Below, one piece after another: positions 49,071-60,637 of a stretch of 64,000 nt of DNA. The translations under genes were made by a program, and so were the position numbers. The stretch is taken from NCBI GenBank assembly GCA_963693085.1, contig OY856409.1:237700558-237764557 (forward strand), in the 5' to 3' direction. The notes under the pieces were generated by a model. It saw only the letters and a program-made list of their open reading frames with translations. It searched no databases and had not been told where the DNA came from. How positions within the stretch are numbered: the stretch's first letter is position 1; every line of letters starts with the position of its first letter. This DNA is from Alisma plantago-aquatica (Eukaryota > Streptophyta > Magnoliopsida > Alismatales > Alismataceae).

Positions 49071-49750
49071 ATGCAATTTTATGTACTCATCCTATTATCT
49101 CATATGTATTGGACATTATGAGAGGATACATACTCGTCCTATTATCTCATATGCATTAGACATGATGAGAGGATATTTGCCAGATCCCAGTGAAAGTCAC
49201 AAGACTACCATAAATAACATCCTCAAGTACTTGAGAAGCACTAAAAGGATTAGTTTCTTATTTATGATAATAAGAAAGAGTTGGGTGTAAAGGGTTACAC
49301 CAATGCAAACTTCCTAAATTGATAAATAAAATTAAAGATCGCAATATAAAATATGTATTTGACCTTAAATAGAATTGTAAGCTGGAAGAGTTTGAGCAAG
49401 AGACATTTGTTTAATTATACAATAGAAGTCGAGTATCTTGATATTATGTGAACAATAGAGGATACTATATGGATCTAGAAGTACATATAGATGAACTTGT
49501 GGGAGGTTCCATGCCATTGATGACATAGTAGAAATATTGTTACAACAATGGAGCTATTGGATAGGCAAGGAATCTTAGATAGCATACTACAAAACTTCCA
49601 TCTCATACCATAAGTCATAAAATGAGGAGATGTGAAACTTGCGAAATACCAACTTGAAGAAAACATTGCTAACCCTTTATAAAAGCACTTGTGTAGCAGA
49701 AATATGATGGACATGATAAGATCACTTGGAATAAGATTTGTGGGTGACTC
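49070..49750 (+). pseudogene. Copia RNase H remnant with a 47-bp internal duplication
   Basis: IAIGSSMYAILCTHPIISYVLD, then LGVKGYTNANF, IVSWKSLSKRH, and GDVKLAKYQLEENIANPL give the copia RNase H order. The segment at 49085 is tandemly duplicated at 49132 (47-bp offset, ACTC.TCCTATTATCTCATATG in both), which shifts frame. Confidence 0.72.
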
Positions 49751-49755
49751 TCTCT

Positions 49756-49771
49756 AAGTGCAAGTGGAGTA
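49756..49771 (+). promoter_or_regulatory. Polypurine tract of the + strand copia element
   Basis: AAGTGCAAGTGGAGTA directly before the 3' LTR start TGTTGG. Confidence 0.75.
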
Positions 49772-51818
49772 TGTTGGTATTTATGCCCAGAGAGCCAATC
49801 ATATAATGATTGTAATGGGGCATTAGATACCTAATTTGATAATGATAGAGGTATGTTTGTCTCAATCATGAGAATTTGACCCATATATAGTAAATGTCAA
49901 AAGAATGATGTTACTCAATGACATATGTATTCAAGTTGAGGACCTGAACAATGAGAACATATGTATGATAAGAGTTATGTCCCTAGTTGGATATTATTGT
50001 GGAAGCAAAAAAGGAAGGGGAAGTACACACAACTAGAGTGTGTGTTGACTGATGACAGAGGCTCATTAGTCATGATATGTGATATCAAGTCAAACACATA
50101 GGTATATTTTAGAGAACAGTGTATCAGACACACCCACCTTAAGAGTGATACATGGATACCATGGAATGGTAGTCAAAACCAGTTCTCATAATGATAGTGG
50201 TGATTTTTGTTCCTGGAATTGCAATTACTACACTCATCACGTGTCATTCATTGCACTTTGACATCATCCAACGTGATCTTAAATAAGGGTTACTATAAAA
50301 GTGATGCTCAGGTAGTTTGTGACACATGGAGATTTAGTGTGAGTGATGTAGATGGAATTTTTCCCTCCTATAAGAGATTGATATTTAGGCCAATTGATAA
50401 GAGAGAGTCAGAAATGTATGGCCATACTCATGTAACTCAATATGTGATATGTGAGCTCACATGCATCTCAGACAGTTAGCTCTAATTCAAGGAACATGGA
50501 TTGAACGTTGAAAGGATGAAGATTCCATGCCTCGAGTTCAATCTGGATATCATAGACAAAGGAACTATGTGATCACTATAACACTTATCATGAATTGTAG
50601 GTTGAAGTTGTTCTCCAACTTTCTAAATTACTTGGGTAGTAGTGATGTGTTGCTAGATACCGCTCATTGCTTGTGATGTCATAAGTTGGTTATGGACATT
50701 CATTACCAACGTAAATTGGGACTTATAGGGTCACACACATAGGATGCACTTGGAATAGGAGTTTATTCACGAATTATGTTTAACTTGATTATGAAGGTGT
50801 TAGGTATTCAATTTAAACAATAGTGGATGAAAATTGACTGATTGGACTATGAATCAGTCGGCTCAAGTGATGAACTGATTGATTCAAGTGTCAGGTCAAT
50901 AGGAAACTGCATTGGCTGAATATTAGTTGAACCAAGGCATGAACCAACTGGCTCATTTAGTGAACCAACCAATTCATTTAGTGAACCTATCAGCTCATGG
51001 TCTAAAACAATCGGTTCAAGTGTTGAATCACCCAATTCAATGATCAATTCGATTGGATCAAGGATTGTTGTTAACAACATGTTTTGCATTAATCAAATAT
51101 TGAATGTGAACGTGATTAAAAAAAACACATGAACCGACCAGTTTTGGGCTTGAACCAACCAATTTTCCTCTGAACCAATCGGCACAATGATGAACTGACA
51201 TGTTCAACACTGAACCGACCGGTTCACTATTTGTAGCTTCTAGAAAATCCATGAAATCTCACCTCTTCAAATCCCATATCGATTGGAAACCTGACCCTGG
51301 CCTCCTATAAATATAGGGGTATTAGGGGATTTCTAGATACAACAATAAGATCTGACAATTATTATGATATCTAGTTGTGATAACCAAGAGAGCTCGAGCA
51401 AGTCCTACCCGTAAAAGGAAGGGATATCAAGGAAGACACAATTGGGAGAAAAAGTTGGCACTAGCACGCCGACGTTCGAAGGGACAACTCCTTCTTGTTG
51501 ACGTTGGTATAGCAACGTGGAGTTCCCGATGGTCTGTGTGGACTATTGTAGAGGTGAGGAGGCCATTGCCACCCACTAGGAGGACATCGTCAACCGCCAT
51601 CTGTGGTGTTGTACCACAAGGTTGTTGCTGACGACAGCTCAAGTGATGCTTGGAGATGAAGCATGCTGCAAGAGTTGTCATTAGACTTGTTCCAAGGCCA
51701 GGTATATCTCGTTCTATCCTCTTTCCTAGTTACAGTATTGTTGATACAATCTTCTGGTTTGGAAATCAGGCATTAAATTTTTTTTCGTTGTCTTATCTGT
51801 TGTGTTGATTTCCCAACA
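49772..51818 (+). repeat. 3' LTR of the + strand copia element
   Basis: 2047 bp, starts TGTTGGTATTTATG and ends TTTCCCAACA. It shows the same palindromic word cluster at 50830-51240. Frames in the cluster read as EPVGS/ELVGS repeats and are not genes. Confidence 0.87.
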
Positions 51819-51823
51819 ACAAT
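51819..51823. repeat. Target-site duplication ACAAT, right copy
   Basis: Partner of 42234-42238. Confidence 0.88.
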
Positions 51824-52707
51824 ACATTGACCTTTTAAAAATTCGACAGGTGGGTGTGCTATGAGATGAGTGACAAAGAACTAGATCCTGCAATGCAAGA
51901 ATTGAACTCCAGTAATGATAATGATATTATTATCTTTGGATGCAATAAAATATTGTTATAAAAGATGATCTTTGAGGAATCCTTACAAAGACAGGATACA
52001 TGGCTATAAGTGTAATGAGGGATTCTCAATCTCTACCGAGGATAAAATTCATGTTATTTACATTGTTGGTTATGATCTTGAAGTTGATATAATCTCCAAA
52101 AAGTATTCCTGAGAAGAGGTTCTAGTAATAGAGAGGTTTAAGAAGTCCATACTAAAGTTCATTTTTATCCCTTTCTTCTACCATGGATATTGGACTCTTC
52201 TCATAGTTAACACCAGAGCCAAGACCAAAATCTTATTTAATAACTTTGATACACTATGAAGTCCCTTCAAATGAAAAGATATTACCAAGCTAGATTGATT
52301 TACAAAAGAAAAGGTTGAAATATGCACCAAGGGGAAAAAGGGTCTAACCTCCCACCTAAACCCTACAAATGCCAAAAACCATAAAACAAAAAGTGGGAGA
52401 ACTAAAGACGGGGTGTGAATAAAAGCATGAGAGTTGGACCTTGAATAGGAGAAAAAAGGACCACCCAATAAGTGTATTGATGCGCTCATGAACACAGATA
52501 CATCATGATAGACAGTAATGCACAAAATCTTGATAGAATAGCCCTTGGACTTCAATAGTGTTCACTAAAGTCAAAGAAATCAAGGATGATGGTATGTAGT
52601 CTCTAAAGACAACTGGATAGAACTGTAGGGACCACCTACCCTCTAAACATACCTATGGCTGAGAGTCTTGAAGAAGTACAAGTAAACTTCTCAACCTAAA
52701 TCTGACC
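51824..52707. other. Unassigned spacer between the copia element and the solo LTR
   Basis: An open stretch near 51852-51960 (+) reads WVCYEMSDKELDPAMQELN... to a stop. A 125-codon - strand frame at 52178-52555 is hydrophobic and T-rich. Neither matches a family I know. Confidence 0.3.
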
Positions 52708-52712
52708 CATCC
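52708..52712. repeat. Target-site duplication CATCC, left copy
   Basis: Matches 56433-56437. Confidence 0.85.
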
Positions 52713-55700
52713 TGTAACACCTCAGTTTTCTTATCACATGAGCGGAAGCTATTTTTTTACATCTGGGGAGTGTTACTAACATGGTATGCAATTATAATAA
52801 TGATAGATAAGAATCAGTATAGACTATGTATGAAATAAATTCTCAGAAAAGAAATTTACTCATATCAATCTCGATAATAAAGTCTATATACAAGATATTA
52901 AAACATGTACTCTGTCCTAATATCTCAGATTGTATAGATGGCGCCCCGCTAAGAAAATCCTCTTTCTCGACCGATTTTCTTGAATATTAGTACTTGCGAA
53001 CATCTTGGCCCCATCCATGCACAAAAAGAGAAAACTACTGTTAGAGTAAGTGGCATTAAATTTCCAATATGATAAACATGAATTTACTTGAATTGAAAGT
53101 TGAACTAAGATCTAAAAGCTATAAATTTATATTGAATTGACATGTCTTTTATTTACATCTTTTATATGATTTTTGGCCACAATTATGTGACAAGTCCTCC
53201 TCTATTGACAACGAAGTGTCCTCTATGGTGCAACACACTCTCTATTGGCACTATGTGCCGTCTATTGACACTAAACTATCCTGTATGGTGCAACACACCC
53301 TCTGTTGGCACTAAGTGTCCTTTTCTAACACTAAAGTGTCCTCTATGGTGCAACACACCCATTGTTAGCATTATGTTCCCTCTATGACACCCACAATTTC
53401 TAGTGCAATATGCCTTAGGGATCGTCCCAAAAGTCTCTAGTGAGGACTTATCTTATAATATATAACATCAATGTTCTGATGTCATTTTCTATCTCTATTC
53501 TTAATTTCTTATCTATGAATCTTAATCTCTTATCTCTGGTTCTATTCTTAGTTTCTTATCTCTAAATCTTAATCTATTATCTCTGACTTTTTTCTCTATT
53601 CTTTAATTCAAAACTAAAATCTAACTCGAAACTCTAAACTTTGAATCTGAAGTTGAATCTACCAATTACTAAATAATTGAGATTGGATTTGAGACTCTTA
53701 TTAGATATTTGGATCAAATATCTGACTACTCACAATGAGTAATCAAAATCTAAAATCTAAAATCTAGAATTGTATTGTCTGAATAAATCATAATATAAGA
53801 CTCTTATTTAATAGATGGCTTAGTTACATTCTAATATTAGATATATGACATATGTGTCTAAAGGGTTGAGGGGAATAAGTTGAACTAAACCTAGAAATTA
53901 TGAGTATATGAAAGTTGTATAAATATCAAATATTTGAAATATGATAATATGAAAACACATAATTCAAGCTGAACAAATCTAATTACTCAAAGCATGGCAT
54001 CATATGAAATACTAAAGTCTAAAAGTAACTTAATTTCTAAGTTACTTTGAAGGTAGTCTGAATTGTAATAATAATGAAGTTTAATGGACATGGCCCACTT
54101 ACCTTTTTTGAGGAGATCCTTTATATAGTCTAGATTCCTTGGTTCAATGTATTTACCTAGACATTAACAAATTTCTATAAGTTCATGTATATGCTCCATC
54201 TTTCTATTTTTAATCTCAAACCGACATCACTCTAACCTCCTAAACTAAATTAGGGTTCTAATTTAGAATAAACACAATTCCAATCCAAAACCATAACAAA
54301 ATCTTGGAGTTGAACATATATTCAAAATAACATTATAAAATCACTATAAACTTAATACTCAAATAAGTCATAATAATCACATAAGGTGCTAATATGTAAA
54401 CATATTGATCCATGACCAAGGGAAAACTTTAAATGTAAATATATATCTCTAGTTACTATGATTCAGTTGAACTCTGAGACTGATGTCCAAAAACTTCATT
54501 TCATAGTAGTTAAGCATATATGCCATGTAATATCTAGTCAATATCCACAAAACACTTCATATAATATCCTATTAGGTCTAAAAATCAAATACTAATTCAT
54601 GAAGACATAAAACCTCACCAAAACTTAGAAACTAGCAAGAACACTACTCATTAGGGTTCATGAAACAATCTCATCAAGTTTCATGCTCAAACAATGGGTG
54701 ACATACCCAAAATACTCTTGTTAGGGTTTTCATCAAAAACTTAGGTAAAACTTCAAATCAGATAGATCAAGATTTAGAATAATGTTTAATATATCAAAAA
54801 ATACATACTATAAAATATTCATGAATTTATAAACTCATTTGCTATTTTAAATGTTCAAAACATTGAAATCATATACTTGTTGGTACATTAAATATATGCA
54901 TGCTCAAACATCAAACTCATCTATTGAAAGAATTTTTATATAATTTTCGTCCAAAAACCTTTCCATTGATATATTGAACTCCAAAAGAGGCCACCTCAAT
55001 CACCAGTTATGATTTTTTGAATAAAAATTACCTCTTTGACTATCATCGTCATCCAAAATTGATCCAATGGTCGTGATCATGCCACATGATACACCCAGCA
55101 GCCCAAAAGCTTAGACTCACATATCCCTGTGTTGATTTGGCTTATTTCTAACATGTTGACCCATATGGTTCCTCTTATTATCCGCACACAAACTTTATTT
55201 TATAGAGTTCTACTGCCTCCAACGCCTGGGTGGCCTCCGGCGAGCCATGGCACAAGTAATGGTGAAACCCACGGTGCATTGACACCTCCATTTTCTCTGA
55301 ATACCCTTTGCACCCCTTTCTAGATTCGTTGCATACTTCCATCAATGTCTAGGATAAAAAACCCTAGCTTGGCACCCTTGTGCCTCCGGGGTTGGACGCT
55401 CTCTGTCTCTTCATTTCTTGCTCAAGGTACTCACGCTAAAACCCTAATACACTTTCAACGCCCCTGAGGTTCCAAGATCCGGGCATTTATAACCTTTGCT
55501 TCTTTGGATCTCGGGTGAGGTTCTTTCTTTTAAAGGACTCTGTTCCTTCTCTATGTCATTCTCCAGTCCACCGCCGACTGGAGTCACCCCATGTCGTTTT
55601 ATTTGTATTTTCTTTTGCATAAAAGTCCAAATCAAATAAATATTTATATGGATCACACCACAAATCTATTTGATCCCAAATTTTAGATTCGTCATTATCT

Positions 55701-56432
55701 TTGCATTCTCTTTCATTAACCAAGAGGTTAGGTTAAAAATAGTTAGATAATGACTCCAAACTCACTTTTTAAGTATATATTATATAATTACAAATTTATT
55801 TACCTAGACAACTAGATAATTAAAATTAATTGAAATTTCTTCTATAATCTTATATTTTAGTTCTCCATCTACTAAAAATATTGCAAGTGTTTATTGTGAG
55901 TAAGAAATATTAAATTCCCAAATTGGTACTCCAAGGACCCATGTGTGAATCTTAAATGGCCTAATTAGGCTTGAGTTGGTTTATGGGTACATGGCCCATT
56001 CCATGGTATTTCAAAGGGTCCATAATCTTAATCCTATCTTTGATTACAAAAAATTAAAGTGTGAAGTGACAAAATTTATCAATGGAAGCTTCCTCATGAT
56101 ACATTTGATCAATATCGCATTTCTTTCTAAATATTAAAATCATAACTATGTCTAGGGCTCAAACAATTAACTAGAGTCACCACTATTTCTTCATTATTCT
56201 ACTTTGATTGTCACCTCATATCACCAAATTAAATATTAGATTCCCAAATTTTGAGGATATTACTGAAATAGTCACAATTGCACAAAACACACCCTCTGCA
56301 TTCTTTTTCTTTTAAATCCAAATGTCATGAAAATTGGATGGAACCTTATTGTAACCTTAAATCTATCATATATTGAATACATCAATAACTAAATTATGTA
56401 CTTACTAGGTTCCAAAAATTAGGGGTGTGACA
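52713..56432 (-). repeat. Solo LTR of a chromovirus-type gypsy element (3720 bp)
   Basis: Ends TGTAACACC and GGTGTGACA are near-perfect inverted repeats, and CATCC is duplicated exactly on both sides (52708-52712 and 56433-56437). No internal retrotransposon sequence or second LTR is inside. This is the product expected from recombination between two LTRs. The - orientation is inferred because that strand starts TGTCACACCCCTAATTTTTG, the usual form of Tekay-type LTR starts. It contains a 60-bp tandem repeat (53190-53395). Confidence 0.82.
53190..53395. repeat. 60-bp tandem repeat inside the solo LTR
   Basis: CTCTATGGTGCAACACAC starts at 53221, 53281 and 53341, giving three 60-bp units plus a half unit before them. 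Each unit is itself two related halves (CTATTGGCACTA / CTATTGACACTA). Confidence 0.88.
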
Positions 56433-56437
56433 CATCC
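56433..56437. repeat. Target-site duplication CATCC, right copy
   Basis: Matches 52708-52712. Confidence 0.85.
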
Positions 56438-56488
56438 ACACCATCTCATCCTAAAAATAAAGAGTCATATGTGAAATCAATCTTTAAG

Positions 56489-59138
56489 GGGGATGTGCAT
56501 ATATGGCCAAGATACAAGATTCAGAGTTGATGTCACAATAGATACCCCCAACAATGAATGTGAAAGGTGTCAAGTAAAGATCAAGACACTCCACATTCTA
56601 ATGTGTGCCTTCATATATAGATAGAAGATATATCTCATATAGTAATCTTTATTAAAGGTTGGCGTAAGAACATGATTAGTACATGAATTTGCTCGTGGTG
56701 AAAAGCCCTAATTTGTGCAACCACATTTTGATTCAATTTATAGCTTAAGGATAATGTAGATTCTAATTTAGGGGTTATGACATCAAATTGTGTGGGTGAC
56801 ATATTCCTATTTTACCCTCCTTTTCCTAATATAATTTATAATTTATCTTTATATTTATGGTATATTGATACCATAGTTGTTGAATTTCTCCTGAAATCAA
56901 TACTATGCATTTTTAGGAGAATCTCTAAGTTTTGGAGAGGATTGGATGTCCATTGGTCTAAGGTCTCATCTACAATCTACATAAACTAGAAAAGGCATCA
57001 TTCCATGAAACTCTCTTAAGCCAAAGATCCTATCAAACAAAGGATAGAGCCTTCATTAACTAGAACCATCATTAATGAAGGCTAGTCAACTAATAAATAG
57101 TAGACCGATGGACATTTAGCCCATGAAAGTTGAACCAATGAGGTCTTTGCCTCTTCTATAAATGGAGATATCAATTGATGACTTGTCAGACCATGAGTCA
57201 GAAGTCTACAAGATTGTAGCCTCATCAGATGGTGAGACCCAGATGTACACACTGTCAAATACTTAGAACAAAAAGGTTGATATATCAACAGAACTGTCGA
57301 CTGACGAGGAAGCAGACCCATGACAAATTATAGGGTTTCTTCTACCTAATGTTGGAGCCACCATGGAAGTGCAAAATATGCCTTGAGGCACATGCTACAT
57401 TGTGTGTGGATCTAAAAAATAAATTCCACAAGGATACTTGGTGGTGTCTAGAGCACACCACTAATTCCTATAAATAGGGCCTCTAAACTTTAATGTGGAG
57501 GCATATTATCTTTAGAAACCATGAACTGATGTTGATTTTGCCATTGACCATCGATGAAGACAAGATTCGTCATTGATCACCTTTATTGAACAACAACTCC
57601 AAGCACTTCACAATCATCCTTTGAGAGAAGAATGGCACGAAGGGTGCCCTTCCACCTACACTGACCACCCATGTAGGGAGAGGGATTTTGACTATTTCTC
57701 ATGTTGTTAGTGTGGATATCCGTTCATGATCGTCTAACTGCATTGACCACGCACATGTATCTGAAGGTAGCTTGAAGAGATAATTCTTTGGCTATGGTCA
57801 TCATTCTCCTCCTCCTTCTTTCATCAAATACTAAAGATCTAAATAGACAATTGGTTGGTCTGAGAGGATCCACTCTCATGGTAACTATTCTCTACCTCCC
57901 TTCACTCTATTTCACTCCAATCATTCCTTGTTTTGGTCAATGGCTATGCTATATTATAGATTCATATTTTCTCTCATTAACATGACTTTCTATCCCATTA
58001 AATTGTGTTGGGGTATCCACTAGGCCCTCTTAACCATGTAAATCATTTAAATTTGTTTCATATACATATTTTTGCATATTTATCTCCTTAGTATTATTGA
58101 TAGTATGTTTCTCATATACTTAGCTACCAGATTGCAATGTTTGATTCCTTACAACCTCAAGAGAGTTAGTTTGGTGAGATCTATAGTAAATAGTCATGTG
58201 AATGCACGAGAGTGTTGGATCACTTGAGCCAATGATCATAGGGCTTATGATGGCTTGATTGTTTGTCATCTAGAGAGGGATACATGCTTGTTATGTATAT
58301 ACATGCCAAGCTCAAAAGAGGAGGAAATAGACATAAGTGATGATTTCTCATAAACTATTCTAAGGGTATGGAACGAGTTTGAGTGTTTGCAAATAATTGA
58401 GGGAACTTGGTACATGGAAACTAATCCAAATTTTCTTGATGATGTCTTAACTCCAAATACCATTAGCATCCTTTTATTGTTTATTGAATTAGGCTTTGCT
58501 TCTTGTTTCCATACTTAGTTTGTCACTTTGTTCCATAAAGAACACCCAAATTGAATTCTCTAATGGACTTAGGTAATTTAAGATCAAAGGTCCCTACATC
58601 TTACCAATCTTGTCCACATGTTTGACCCCATCTACTAAACTTGACCACATATATTGTTGTGGGCATCTCTAGGTGTCAGCTACAAATCTAAAGTTCGGCC
58701 CCTTAGAAGTGGTTTATTATACTTGTGTTTGGACCCATAGTGGGGCCGCTCACTAGTGTACCATTGTGTTCACGAGGACAATGTCTATATTTTTCTTCAT
58801 TATGTACAAGAAGATTTTTGATGAAAACCTTCCATATATATGCTTCCACTACTTGATGATTATACTACAGGAGAACAAGCATAACAACATCCACAATCCA
58901 TGATGGATATTTTAATTGGAATATAGTTTTCTTATTGTTAGTACATTTTTTTACCTTCCATTCTTGTAACCTTCTGGCCCCAGTTGTAAACTTTTTAGTT
59001 CAAATCAATAAGTTTGATATTTTATTCAATTATTGTGTATGTTGTGTGCATTTAGTTGGCCATTCAAGGGTGGACACATTGAATCCCTTTAAAACTATTT
59101 ACCAATGTTGTGGGATTGGGATCTAATGGAACAATAGT
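56489..59138 (+). repeat. Probable LTR of a + strand retrotransposon
   Basis: The right end CCTTGACA is followed at once by a Met-type primer site (59140-59154). A TATA box TATAAATAGG lies at about 57471. A purine tract TTTAAGGGGGA before TGTGCATATATGG at about 56489 is a possible left end, but this boundary is weak because a 5' LTR should not follow a polypurine tract unless elements are fused. Frames at 56777-56989, 57082-57321 and 57788-57985 are not gene-like. Confidence 0.42.
57471..57480 (+). promoter_or_regulatory. TATA box in the probable LTR
   Basis: TATAAATAGG preceded by a pyrimidine-rich TAATTCC, a typical plant LTR core promoter. Confidence 0.5.
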
Positions 59139-59139
59139 T

Positions 59140-59154
59140 CCTTGACATTTGGTA
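59140..59154 (+). promoter_or_regulatory. Primer-binding site, Met-tRNA type, decayed
   Basis: TTGGTATTAGAGTCT, equal to the common TTGGTATCAGAGCCT with two C-to-T changes, directly after the LTR-like end TTGACA. Confidence 0.6.
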
Positions 59155-60600
59155 TTAGAGTCTAGAAGAAAACCTCTACAAAATAACAAAATTTAATTTC
59201 TCTTTGAACCTTCTCTTTGAAGTAAGGAACCCTAAAAATACACAACAGTGAAACCAAGGTGTCTAGGATTGAGCATACATGGGGGTTCCAAAATATTTAC
59301 CTCCTATCCATTTAGCTATGGCTGATGATGTTCCTTGTGCTCTATCTATCTTTGGTGAATCCAGAAATGGACCCAAGGTTTTCCTATAACCCTATAGAGA
59401 CATTATAGCATCTCATCTTTTCATTGAGGACTACCTAAGATACGTATTAGAAAAAAGTAGCACAATCCTCAATTTTTCTCTCTAGTAATGTTCCTTGACT
59501 TTATCTATGCACTCTAGATTATGGATAGCCTACTTACTAGAAAATTAAAAATTAAGTAAATTTATAAGGTTGAATAAAATGGTATTTATTATCTAAATTT
59601 TTGAATTGAATTCTATAATGAGAAATGGTCGAACCCTTTGAATTGTACAACTTCTACGTACTTTCTCAAAACATGCATATTATGTGTCAAACCTTGTATG
59701 CATACAATTCTATATCCAAGTGAATCTCAAAACTATGAAGTAATATAATATACTCCAAGTGGAAGAACATATGCATCATATCTCATAGTTGGGAGGTCCC
59801 TATTCGTTATAATACCTTTCAACTATAACTCATTTAAAAAAATTGAAATGTAAGACATTGATAATATATTAGGGATGAACTTGATGGCTATACTAAAAAA
59901 ATTTTATTGCCATTCCTAGCATACCCAACCTATTATTATCAATGAGAGGTGGGGAATGAAATCATGATTTTAGATATGCTAGAAATCTGAACCATGGTTG
60001 ATTGATGATGAGAATTCTATTTGATATAGTTATATATGTCTACCCTAACTAGACACCCAGAGGATAGAGTGGAGGTGAGAGAGTATCCATCCTTCATGTA
60101 CGATCTAGAATTCTCAATGTATGTAGTATCAGGGGTCACCCCACTTCTCATGTTACCTATCACATGGAACATGTTAATATGAGAGGAAAAATAATGCAAT
60201 TCAATTTGCAGATGTGGCTATAGAGAGAATCTAATATATACATGTAAAAGGATCCTCACACGTGGGTGTAAATAAGATCTAATATATACATGTAAAAGGA
60301 TACATACATGTTGATGTGGGTGTAGAGGCAATCTAATGCACACATGCAAAAGGATTCACACTTGTAGGTGTAGAGAGTATCTAATGCATATATGCAAAAG
60401 GATACACACACGTTCATTTAGAGAGGATCTAATGCATAGAGATTTTGACATGCAAGCTAATTATTTTACATAATAATATAGAGTTGATCTATATAGTATA
60501 ATATGTGAAGGACCATATTAAATAATGATAATGGTCATGTTGATTGAGAAATTAGTATGATATGGAGTGTAGTGTTCCCTAAAATTTTAGGATTATCTAA
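59155..60600 (+). other. Decayed retrotransposon interior with minisatellite
   Basis: No domain legible after the primer site except a possible ATG (MADDVPC) at about 59320. Contains the 48-bp minisatellite at 60221-60445. At the right end KFxDYLNFEDTILL leads into a polypurine tract. Confidence 0.4.
60221..60445. repeat. 48-bp minisatellite, about 4.4 units
   Basis: ATCTAAT starts at 60229, 60277, 60331, 60379 and 60427, so spacings are 48, 54, 48 and 48. Each unit reads ATCTAATRYAYAYATGYAAAAGGAT followed by a variable ACACACGT-rich part and TAGAGAG. Confidence 0.85.
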
Positions 60601-60602
60601 AT

Positions 60603-60637
60603 TTTGAGGACACAATTCTATTATAAGGAGGGGAGGC
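60603..60637 (+). promoter_or_regulatory. Chromovirus pol end and polypurine tract
   Basis: TTTGAGGACACAATTC (coding FEDTI) then AAGGAGGGGAGGC before TGTGATGAAG. Same layout as at 14692-14724. Confidence 0.6.

Larger units (their letters stand above)
42239..51818 (+). mobile_element. Full-length but decayed Ty1/copia LTR retrotransposon
   Basis: 9580 bp with LTRs of 2034 and 2047 bp, ends TGTTGG..CCAACA (best kept in the right LTR), a primer site TGGTATCAAATC, a polypurine tract and a perfect ACAAT duplication. Gag, integrase, RT and RNase H remnants are readable on the + strand but full of stops. The LTRs look about 85% identical in a 120-base sample. The end of the RNase H region (GDVKLAKYQLEENIANPL, SLGIRFVGDSL) and the gag wording point to the Tork/Angela/SIRE side of copia, lineage not certain. 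Confidence 0.88.

Noticed and set aside
52178..52555. 125-codon hydrophobic - strand frame as a membrane protein
   Set aside because: Hydrophobicity follows from T-richness; no family features.
60229..60440. Regular repeats as a CRISPR array
   Set aside because: The repeats are long and contiguous with no unique spacers, in a plant sequence; it is a minisatellite.
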